Assembly: GCF_001653515.1 (NCBI RefSeq)
Contig: NZ_LYOY01000051.1
Span: 1,012,001 to 1,076,000 of the forward strand
From: Streptomyces sp. ERV7
GTDB lineage: Bacteria > Actinomycetota > Actinomycetes > Streptomycetales > Streptomycetaceae
Direction of reading: 5' to 3'
Length of the DNA stretch: 64,000 bases
Under the pieces are notes generated by a model. That model did no database searches. It worked only from the letters and a program-made list of their open reading frames with translations, and was not told where the DNA came from. A program made the position numbers and the translations under genes. Positions 49,225-56,690 of this stretch are shown here, in pieces. Positions within the stretch are counted from its first letter, which is position 1. Every line of letters begins with the position of its first letter.

Positions 49225-50264
49225 CCGCGTCGACCATGGCCCGCTACACACCGGCCTCGATAGGCGGCTGGTCGTACCCCGTCGGCCTCTACCTCTTCGG
49301 TCAGTACCAGGTCTACCAGCGCACCCACGACCCCAAGCTGCTCTCCTACATCAGGAGTTACGTCGACCGGTTCGTGGACGCCTCGGGCAGGATCGGCCAG
49401 AGCTTCAACAGCCTCGACAGCATGCAGGCGGGGCGGCTGCTCGTGATCCTCCACCACGAGACCGGGCAGGACCGCTACCGGATCGCCGCCAAGAAGATCC
49501 GCGACCGGCTGAACACCTATCCCCGCACCGCCGACGGAGGCTTCTGGCACGCCGACAGCAGCAGCCGCGCCCATCAGCTGTGGGCGGACGGGGTGTACAT
49601 GGTCAACCCCTTCCTGGTCGAGTACGGCAAGGAGTTCGGCGACGCCGCGTACGCCCATGACGAGGCGGCCGGGCAACTCGCCGTCTACGGACGTCACTTG
49701 CAGGTGCCAGGTGGTCTGCTGAAGCACGCCTACGACGAGTCGCGCACCGCGAGCTGGGCCGACGCGTCCACCGGGCTCGCCCCCGAGCACTGGTGCCGGG
49801 CCATCGGCTGGTACGCGATGGCGCTCGTGAACGTCCTGGACGCGCTGCCCACCGGGCATCCCCGGCGCGCCGGGCTCCTGACGCATCTGCGGAACCTCGC
49901 GGGCGGGCTGGAGCGCTACCAGGACCCGAAGTCCGGCCGCTGGTTCCAGGTCGTCGACAAGGGGGCGCGGTCCGACAACTGGACCGAGACGTCCTGCTCC
50001 AGCATGTTCACCTACGCGCTGGACCGCGCGGTTCAGCAGGGCTATCTCGACCCGCACTACGAAGCGGTCGCCCGGCGCGGCTACCGGGGCGTCCTCGCCA
50101 GGATCTCGCTCGGCGCGGACGGAAGGACCGACCTCACCGACATCTCCATCGGTACCAACGTCGGTGAGTACGCCTACTACGCCGCCCGCACCCGGGCCAC
50201 CAACGACTTCCACGGCCTCGGCGCTTTCCTGATCATGAACGAGCAACTGGCGGAGGACAAGTGA
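49221..50264 (+). CDS. GH105/GH88 unsaturated rhamnogalacturonyl hydrolase, N-terminus apparently lost
   Basis: A 347-residue (alpha/alpha)6-barrel hydrolase of the YteR type. Family segments: GGWSYPVGLYLFGQYQVYQR, GFWHADSSSRAHQLWADGVYMVNPFL (catalytic Asp in WADG), APEHWCRAIGWYAMALVNVLD and DNWTETSCSSMFTYAL. It removes unsaturated galacturonyl ends from pectin fragments left by lyases. The same frame stays open upstream and reads TAAPHGPNPRSDVRAATDWS, which looks like mature enzyme after a signal peptide, but no start or signal peptide is found. ATG 49221 overlaps the pqqE stop (ATGA). A deletion joining pqqE to this gene is likely. Confidence 0.85.
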   Translation: MTASTMARYTPASIGGWSYPVGLYLFGQYQVYQRTHDPKLLSYIRSYVDRFVDASGRIGQSFNSLDSMQAGRLLVILHHETGQDRYRIAAKKIRDRLNTYPRTADGGFWHADSSSRAHQLWADGVYMVNPFLVEYGKEFGDAAYAHDEAAGQLAVYGRHLQVPGGLLKHAYDESRTASWADASTGLAPEHWCRAIGWYAMALVNVLDALPTGHPRRAGLLTHLRNLAGGLERYQDPKSGRWFQVVDKGARSDNWTETSCSSMFTYALDRAVQQGYLDPHYEAVARRGYRGVLARISLGADGRTDLTDISIGTNVGEYAYYAARTRATNDFHGLGAFLIMNEQLAEDK

Positions 50265-52060
50265 AGAGACGCTCCCGGATCCTGCTCGTCCTCGCGCTCG
50301 TGCTCGGGGCGCTGACCCTCCAGGGGCCCGCCCGGGCCGACCTCCAGAACCCGCGCCAGGACTTCCTGCGCGCCTCGACCTCCGGGCTCTTCCTGCACTG
50401 GGGCGAGCGGACCGCGCCCGCGCACACCAGTTGCTCGGGCTGGGAGTCGGACGTCACCGGCGGCGGCTGGACGCCCGGATACTGGGTGGGTGAGGCGCAG
50501 AAGCTGCACGCGCAGTATCTGGTCCTCGCGACCTTCCACAGCCGCCTCGGCTACGCCCGCCCCTGGCCGTCGAAGATCCCCGGCAGCTGCTCGACCGGGC
50601 GGGACTTCCTGGGCGAGCTGATCGCGGCCGCCAAGGCCGAGGGCCTGAAGACCATCCTCTATATGACCGACGACCCCCAGTGGCACGACCAGGGCGGCCA
50701 TGAGTGGCTGGACTCCGCCGCCTACTCCTCGTACAAGGGCAGCAGTGTCGACCTGACCACCCGTGACGGGTTCGGGCAGTTCAGCTACGACAACTTCTTC
50801 GAGGTCATGGACCGCTACCCCGACCTCGGCGGCTTCTGGATCGACAACGACAACGCCTATTGGGAGAGCCACCACCTCTACGAGCAGATCCAGCGGAAAC
50901 GCCCCTCCTTCACGCTCAGCAACAACAACGAGGACACGCCGGTCATGGATATGATCAGCAATGAGCAGAAGACCGGGATGAGCCCCGCCTACGACTATCC
51001 GCAGGCGCTCTACACAGCCCAACCACGGCTCACCGAAGCCGACTTCAAACTGCCGTCCACCGGCGCCTGGTGGTACGACGGATCGAATCCGGAAGTCGAC
51101 AGGAAACTCACCCTGGGACGGCTCGTCACCAACGCCGGGTCGTCGGTGAAAGCCCTCATGGCGGAAACGGCCCAGGTGAACGGGAAGTTCCCGTCGAACC
51201 AGGCCGCCTTCAACGACTTCGCCGACGGCTATCTGGACCCCATCCGGGAGTCACTGCACGGCGTCGAGGGCGGCGGGTACCTGTACGGCGGGCTCAAGCC
51301 CGGGTCCTGGAACGACGGCGCCCACGGCGTCACCACCGTCAGCAAGGCCGACCCCGACCGGCAGTACGTCCACGTCATCACCCCGCCCACCACCTCCACC
51401 CTCAAGCTGCGCGACAACGGCTACCGGGTGACCGGGGTGACCAACCTCCGTACCGGCGCGGCGATCCCGTACAGCCAGTCCGGCGGCACGCTCACCCTCC
51501 GCGGTCTGGGCGGCTGGGACCCGTACGACACCGTCTTCAAGGTGACCACGGCCGGGCGGGCCGGGATCATCCCCGCCTCTGCCTGCACCGTGACCGCCAG
51601 CGCCTCCGCGAGCGGGCACGAGGCCGCCGCGGCGGCCGACGGCAGCCACCTGACGTACTGGGACAACGGCAAGACCCTCCCCGTGCGGCTCGACTACGAC
51701 CTCGGCGCGGCCAGGAAGGTCCAGTACCTGGGCGTCAACCAGCGCGAGGACTCGGTGAGTTACGCGCGCTCCGACACCGAGCAGTCGGCGCGCATCAAGG
51801 GCTACAGGGTGTACGTCAGCGCGGACGGCTCCCATTGGGGGAGTCCGGTGAAGTCCGGGACGCTGCCCAGCGCGCGGGGTGTGGCGGTCATCGACCTACC
51901 GGCGACCACCACCCGCCACGTCCGCCTCGAAGTGACCAGCACCTACGCGGCCTCCACCGACACCGCCCGCTACAAGCGCCTGCGGATCGACGAGTCCTGG
52001 CTGGGTTCGGCCTACGCCACGGCCGCCAAGGCGAACCCGGACCGCGCCGGCCGGGGCTGA
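50261..52060 (+). CDS. secreted GH29-like (alpha-L-fucosidase-type) protein with F5/8 type C domain
   Basis: A 599-residue exported protein. A signal peptide (ILLVLALVLGALTLQGPARA) precedes a GH29-like barrel: TSGLFLHWGERTAP, YLVLATFHSR, LGGFWIDNDNAYW (candidate nucleophile Asp in WIDN) and MISNEQKTGM. From about residue 437 a discoidin/F5-8C (CBM32-like) domain follows: ACTVTASASASGHEAAAAAD, LDYDLGAARKVQYLGVNQRE and RYKRLRIDESW. Activity could be fucosidase or a related pectin side-chain hydrolase. GTG 50261 overlaps the GH105 stop (GTGA), so it is coupled to the pqq-GH105 run. Confidence 0.82.
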   Translation: MKRRSRILLVLALVLGALTLQGPARADLQNPRQDFLRASTSGLFLHWGERTAPAHTSCSGWESDVTGGGWTPGYWVGEAQKLHAQYLVLATFHSRLGYARPWPSKIPGSCSTGRDFLGELIAAAKAEGLKTILYMTDDPQWHDQGGHEWLDSAAYSSYKGSSVDLTTRDGFGQFSYDNFFEVMDRYPDLGGFWIDNDNAYWESHHLYEQIQRKRPSFTLSNNNEDTPVMDMISNEQKTGMSPAYDYPQALYTAQPRLTEADFKLPSTGAWWYDGSNPEVDRKLTLGRLVTNAGSSVKALMAETAQVNGKFPSNQAAFNDFADGYLDPIRESLHGVEGGGYLYGGLKPGSWNDGAHGVTTVSKADPDRQYVHVITPPTTSTLKLRDNGYRVTGVTNLRTGAAIPYSQSGGTLTLRGLGGWDPYDTVFKVTTAGRAGIIPASACTVTASASASGHEAAAAADGSHLTYWDNGKTLPVRLDYDLGAARKVQYLGVNQREDSVSYARSDTEQSARIKGYRVYVSADGSHWGSPVKSGTLPSARGVAVIDLPATTTRHVRLEVTSTYAASTDTARYKRLRIDESWLGSAYATAAKANPDRAGRG

Positions 52061-52129
52061 TCCCGGGCGCTCCCACCGCAAATCACCCAACGGGCCCATG
52101 TCCAACGGAAGTTGAGCCTACGCAGGCCA

Positions 52130-52187
52130 TTGACATCAGGCCCTTCAGGCACTGCTATGCAGTGTTGGTTAGGAAGCTTTCCTAACC
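52130..52187 (+). promoter_or_regulatory. candidate promoter and twin palindromes before the chitinase gene
   Basis: TTGACA (52130-52135) is followed after 18 bp by GCTATG (52154-52159). Two perfect palindromes follow: CACTGC-TAT-GCAGTG (52150-52164) and GGTTAGGAA-GCT-TTCCTAACC (52167-52187), the second about where transcription would start. Palindromes of the TTAGGAAA type occur before actinobacterial hydrolase genes as I recall, but the regulator is not identified. Confidence 0.45.
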
Positions 52188-52364
52188 CTCTTCCCCTCCC
52201 CCCTCGGAAGGAACCCCCCATGCACGCTGCCGCTCCCCGACGCCGCGCCGCCGCGGTCGCCGCCGGCCTCGGCTGTCTCGTCCTGCCCCTGGTCGCGGCC
52301 GGCCCCCAGGGCCCTCGCCTCCGCGCCCGGGACCGTCGCCTCCCCGCCGCTCGCCGCGGGCACC

Positions 52365-53243
52365 ATGGCCGCCGCCCCCTACGAGTACCTGGGCTGGGGC
52401 AGCCCGCAGAAGCCCACCGACGTCATGGCCGCCACCGGCGTCAAGTGGTTCACCCTGGCGTTCATCCTCTCCGACGGCGGCTGCAACCCGAAGTGGGACG
52501 GGTCGCGGGCGCTCACCGGCGGCTCGGACCAGTCCGCGATCAACGCCATCCGGGGCGCGGGCGGCGATGTCGTCGTCTCCGTCGGCGGCTGGAGCGGGAA
52601 CAAGCTCGGCGAGAAGTGCTCCAGCGCCTCCGCGCTGGCCGGCGCCTACCAGAAGGTGATCAACGCGTATCACCTCAAGGCGCTGGACATCGACATCGAG
52701 GACACCGAGTTCTCCAACGCCACCGTGCGCAAGCGGGTCGTCGACGCGCTGAAGATCGTCAAGACCGACAACCCCGGGATCGTCACCTACGTGACCATGG
52801 GGACCACACCCGGTGGGCCGGACGCCAACGGCAAGGACCTCATCAAGAAGGGCGCCGCCGCCGGGCTCGCCAACGACGGCTGGGTGATCATGCCGTTCGA
52901 CTTCGGGGGCCGCAGCGGCTCCATGGGCTCGGCGACCGTGAGCGCCCTCGAAGGGCTGAAGGCGGCGGTGAAGAGCGCGTACGGCTACGGCGACGACACC
53001 GCGTACCGGCACATCGGTGTGTCCTCCATGAACGGCAGGACCGACGAGGCCGGTGAGACCGTCACCACCGGCGACTTCCAGACCATCCTCGGCTACGCCA
53101 GGCAGCACCACATCGCGCGGTTCTCCTTCTGGTCGGTCAACCGGGACCGCCAGTGCGGCTCGGGCGGCAGCGGCGACGCCTGCAGCGGTGTCTCCCAGGC
53201 GCCCTACGCCTTCACCAAGATCGTCGTCCAGTACACCGGCTGA
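52365..53243 (+). CDS. GH18 chitinase domain, signal peptide out of frame
   Basis: A 292-residue catalytic domain: YEYLGWGSPQKPTDVMAATG, VVVSVGGWSG and the GH18 motif KALDIDIEDTEF with catalytic Glu112, then MPFDFGG and HIARFSFWSVNRD. It should hydrolyse chitin. The natural start is ATG 52220 (AAGGA upstream), which encodes a good signal peptide (MHAAAPRRRAAAVAAGLGCL...). A GGG run at 52309-52311 puts it one base out of frame with the domain; removing one G gives PQALASAPGTVASPPLAAGT in frame. As written, only the leaderless form from ATG 52365 can be made, which would not be secreted. Real mutation or sequencing error. Confidence 0.82.
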   Translation: MAAAPYEYLGWGSPQKPTDVMAATGVKWFTLAFILSDGGCNPKWDGSRALTGGSDQSAINAIRGAGGDVVVSVGGWSGNKLGEKCSSASALAGAYQKVINAYHLKALDIDIEDTEFSNATVRKRVVDALKIVKTDNPGIVTYVTMGTTPGGPDANGKDLIKKGAAAGLANDGWVIMPFDFGGRSGSMGSATVSALEGLKAAVKSAYGYGDDTAYRHIGVSSMNGRTDEAGETVTTGDFQTILGYARQHHIARFSFWSVNRDRQCGSGGSGDACSGVSQAPYAFTKIVVQYTG

Positions 53244-53253
53244 GGGAGTGGAG

Positions 53254-54519
53254 ATGACACAGCAGCGGATACGACGCCGCCTCCCCGCGGCCGGTGCCCT
53301 CGCGGCCGTGGCGGGCCTCCTGGTCACCGCGCTCGCCACCACCCAGCCCGCCGCCGCGGCGAGCGCCGGCCCGGCCGTCCCCTTCGGCAGCCACCAGTTC
53401 CCCTACGCGGCGGGCACGTTGAAGCCCAGCGGCACGCAGTCGGCGCTCGACCAGCAGGTCGTCGCCACGTACAAGGCGTGGAAGTCCGCGTTCGTGAAGC
53501 AGAACTGCGGCAACGGCTGGTACCAGGTGCGCTCGCCGGACGCCGACCACCCCTATGTGGCCGAGGGGCAGGGCTACGGGATGGTCGTCACCGCGCTGAT
53601 GGCGGGCGCGGACGCCGACGCGAGGAAGATCTTCGACGGGCTCGTGAAATACACCCTGGCCCACCCCTCGGTGAACAACTCCGGGCTGCTCGCCGCCGAG
53701 CAGGACTCCTCCTGCAAGAGCGTCGACGGCTCCGACTCGGCCACCGACGGCGACCTCGATGTGGCGTACGGACTGCTGCTCGCCGACCGGCAGTGGGGGA
53801 GCGGCGGTACGTACGACTACAGGAGTCTGGCGGTGAAGCACATCGCCGCCATCAAGAAGAGCGAGGTCAACTCCACCACCCACCTCATGCTGCTCGGTGA
53901 CTGGTCCGGGTCGGGCGAGTCGCACCACTGGATCACCCGCTCCTCGGACTGGATGATCGACCACTTCCGGGCGTTCCGGACCGCCACCGGCGACAGCGCC
54001 TGGGACACGATCCGCGCCGCGCACCAGCACCTGATCACCTCGCAGCAGTCCAAGTACGCCTCCACGACCGGGCTGTTGGCCGACTTCGTCGTCAGTACCG
54101 ACAAGACACCCAGGCCCGCGTCGGGCAAGGTGCTCGAAAGCTCCCACGACGGCGACTTCGGCTGGAACGCCTGCCGTGACCCATGGCGTATCGGTGCGGA
54201 CGCCGTGACCAGCGGCGACGCCGCCTCGCTCGCCTCCGCGCGCAAGATCAACGGCTGGATCAAGGCCAAGGCCGGCGGCGATCCGAACAAGATCGGTACC
54301 GGCTACCACCTCAACGGCTCGGCCTTCGAGAACGGCGACGACATGGCGTTCACCGCCCCGTTCGCCGTCACCGCGCTCACCGACCCCGGCTCGCAGGCCT
54401 GGCTCGACGCGCTCTGGGGCAAGCTCGCCGCCACCCCGGTGAACCCGAAGCTCTACTACGGAGCCAGCGTCCAGCTCCAGTCCATGATCGTCGCATCCGG
54501 CAACCACTGGGTGCCGTGA
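53254..54519 (+). CDS. secreted GH8 family hydrolase (endoglucanase/chitosanase type)
   Basis: A 421-residue exported protein. The signal peptide ends near QPAAAASAG. The GH8 (alpha/alpha)6 barrel shows VAEGQGYGMVVTALMAGAD with the general-acid Glu, SDSATDGDLDVAYGLLLADR with the catalytic Asp pair, SSDWMIDHFRAF and DFGWNACRDPWRIG. Activity may be beta-1,4-glucanase, chitosanase or xylanase; sequence alone does not decide. GAGGGAGTGGAG precedes ATG 53254, which is 10 bp after the chitinase stop, so the two are probably co-transcribed. Confidence 0.92.
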   Translation: MTQQRIRRRLPAAGALAAVAGLLVTALATTQPAAAASAGPAVPFGSHQFPYAAGTLKPSGTQSALDQQVVATYKAWKSAFVKQNCGNGWYQVRSPDADHPYVAEGQGYGMVVTALMAGADADARKIFDGLVKYTLAHPSVNNSGLLAAEQDSSCKSVDGSDSATDGDLDVAYGLLLADRQWGSGGTYDYRSLAVKHIAAIKKSEVNSTTHLMLLGDWSGSGESHHWITRSSDWMIDHFRAFRTATGDSAWDTIRAAHQHLITSQQSKYASTTGLLADFVVSTDKTPRPASGKVLESSHDGDFGWNACRDPWRIGADAVTSGDAASLASARKINGWIKAKAGGDPNKIGTGYHLNGSAFENGDDMAFTAPFAVTALTDPGSQAWLDALWGKLAATPVNPKLYYGASVQLQSMIVASGNHWVP

Positions 54520-54539
54520 AGAGGGTGAAGGAGGATCAG

Positions 54540-56618
54540 ATGCGTCTCGCACCACCCCCACGACCTGCGAGAAGCCTGACGAGGAAGACCGCCGCGAGTG
54601 CCGTGCTGCTGCTCTGCGCCGCGCTGGTGCAGACGGTGCCGCAGTCCGCGTCCGCCGCCCCCACCCGCTACGAGGCGGAGCAGGGCGCCTACTCGGCCGG
54701 CTCCACGGTCGACGCCAACCACACCGGCTACTCGGGCACCGGGTTCGTCAACTCCGGCAACGCGGTGGGCGCGTACGTCGAGTTCACGGTCGACGCGGCC
54801 GCCGCGGGCAACGCGACGGTGGGTGTCCGCTACTCCAACGGCACCACCGCCGACCGCCCCGCCGACGTCCTGGTCAACGGCACCGCCGTGTCCGCCGCAC
54901 GCGCCTTCGGCGCCACCGCCGACTGGGACACCTGGGCCACCTCCGCCCTCACCGCGCCGGTGAGGGCGGGCAGCAACAGGATCCGGCTCAGCGCCACCTC
55001 CGCGGCGGGGCTCGCCAACATCGACTACCTCGACGTCCAGGCCTCCGGCGGCGACGGCCAGGCACCCACCGCGCCGGGCGCGCCCAGCTGTTCGGCGATC
55101 ACCGAGGACGCGCTCACCCTGAACTGGGGCGCCTCCAGCGACAACGTGGGCGTCTCGATGTACGACGTCTACGAGCACGGCAACAAGATCGGCGAGGTGG
55201 CGGGCAACCTCACCTCCGACACCCTCACGGGCCTGCGCCCCGACACCCCGTACAACCTGACGGTGTTCGCCCGGGACGCGGCCGGAAACGTCTCCCCGGC
55301 CAGCCCCGCCGCCGACTGCACCACCCGGCCCAGCACCGACACCACCCCGCCGACCAGACCCGGCACCCTCACCTCCTCCCACATCACCGCCACCAGCGCG
55401 GACCTGAAGTGGGGTGCCTCCACCGACGACAAGGGCGTCACCGCGTACGAGGTGCGCAGCGGCGCCGGCGTCTACCAGACCGTCACCGGGAAACCGCCCG
55501 CCACCAGCACCACCGTGACCGGGCTCGCCTGCGACAGCCCGTACACCCTGACCGTGGTGGCCAGGGACGCGGGCGGCAACACCTCACCGGCGGGCAACGC
55601 GGTCACCTTCACCACCGGTGCCTGCCGGAGCGACGGCGGTGTCCCGTCCTCCATCAGCACGCTCTCCAGCGGCTGGACGATCCCGTGGGGCACCTTCTGG
55701 ATGCCGGACGGATCGAGCGCGCTGGTCACCGAGCGGGACAGCTTCAAGGTCTACAAGTTGACCCCGGCCGGCACGAAGACGCAGGTGGGAACCGTGCCGA
55801 ACGCCGTCACCACCGACGGTGAGGGCGGTCTGATGGGCGTCGCGGTCGACCCCGGGTGGGCCACCGACCACTACGTCTACTTCATGCACAGCGCCTCCGA
55901 GGGCAACCGGATCGTGCGGATGACGTACGACGGGGGTGCGCTCGGCGGGTACACCGTCCTGCTGAAGGGGATCAAGAAGAGCAAGTACCACAACGGCGGA
56001 CGGCTCGCGTTCGGCCCGGACGGGTATCTGTACGCCGCGACCGGTGAGGCCCAGACGCCCGACCTCGCCCAGGACAAGAACTCCCTCAACGGCAAGATCC
56101 TGCGGATGACCACCGACGGCAAGCCGGCTCCCGGCAACCCGTTCGGCACCCATCTCTACAGCTACGGCCACCGCAACCCGCAGGGCCTGGCCTTCGACCG
56201 CGACGGGCGGCTGTGGGAGGCCGAGTTCGGCAACAGCTCCAAGGACGAGCTCAACCTCATCAAACCGGGCAACAACTACGGCTGGCCGGTGTGCGAGGGC
56301 TCCTGCTCCACGGCGGGGATGACCAACCCGAAGGCGTCCTGGCCCGTCGCCCAGGCCTCGCCCAGCGGTATCGCCATCGTCCGCAACGTCATCTACATGG
56401 CGGCGCTCAAGGGCGAACGGCTGTGGCGCATCCCCATCAACGGCGACACCGAGAGCGTGGGCACACCGACCGCGTACTACGTCGGCTCCTACGGACGGCT
56501 GCGCACGGTCACCAAGGTGCCGGGCGAGGACGCGCTGTGGCTGTCGACCACCAACTGCGACAACAACGGACACGCACCCGACGGTTCGGACAAGGTCTTC
56601 AAGGTGCTGATCAAGTGA
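54540..56618 (+). CDS. secreted CBM35-FN3-FN3 PQQ-dependent-type sugar dehydrogenase
   Basis: A 692-residue exported protein. Signal peptide to about residue 40; a CBM35/CBM6-like domain about 42-165 (TRYEAEQGAYSAGSTVDANH, YVEFTVDAAAAGNATVGVRY); two fibronectin type III domains about 172-258 and 266-357; then a glucose/sorbosone dehydrogenase six-bladed propeller about 371-692 (GEGGLMGVAVDPGWATDHYV, YHNGGRLAFGPDGYLYAATG, LYSYGHRNPQGLAFDRDGRLWEAEFG split over blades). Relatives (soluble GDH, AA12) use PQQ and calcium to oxidise sugars. AAGGAGG precedes ATG 54540. With pqqABCDE just upstream this is the natural PQQ user. Not all members of this superfamily have proven PQQ dependence. Confidence 0.9.
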   Translation: MRLAPPPRPARSLTRKTAASAVLLLCAALVQTVPQSASAAPTRYEAEQGAYSAGSTVDANHTGYSGTGFVNSGNAVGAYVEFTVDAAAAGNATVGVRYSNGTTADRPADVLVNGTAVSAARAFGATADWDTWATSALTAPVRAGSNRIRLSATSAAGLANIDYLDVQASGGDGQAPTAPGAPSCSAITEDALTLNWGASSDNVGVSMYDVYEHGNKIGEVAGNLTSDTLTGLRPDTPYNLTVFARDAAGNVSPASPAADCTTRPSTDTTPPTRPGTLTSSHITATSADLKWGASTDDKGVTAYEVRSGAGVYQTVTGKPPATSTTVTGLACDSPYTLTVVARDAGGNTSPAGNAVTFTTGACRSDGGVPSSISTLSSGWTIPWGTFWMPDGSSALVTERDSFKVYKLTPAGTKTQVGTVPNAVTTDGEGGLMGVAVDPGWATDHYVYFMHSASEGNRIVRMTYDGGALGGYTVLLKGIKKSKYHNGGRLAFGPDGYLYAATGEAQTPDLAQDKNSLNGKILRMTTDGKPAPGNPFGTHLYSYGHRNPQGLAFDRDGRLWEAEFGNSSKDELNLIKPGNNYGWPVCEGSCSTAGMTNPKASWPVAQASPSGIAIVRNVIYMAALKGERLWRIPINGDTESVGTPTAYYVGSYGRLRTVTKVPGEDALWLSTTNCDNNGHAPDGSDKVFKVLIK

Positions 56619-56665
56619 CCCGAGTGAGAGGCGGACCGACCGGCTGACACGGGGGTGGCGCGCCC

Positions 56666-56690
56666 TGTACCGCGACGGCTCAGCGGTACA
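56666..56690. terminator. small hairpin between convergent genes
   Basis: TGTACCGC (56666-56673) pairs with GCGGTACA (56683-56690) around a 9-base loop. It spans the stop codon of the minus-strand acyl-CoA synthetase and follows the dehydrogenase stop by 48 bp. Confidence 0.35.
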
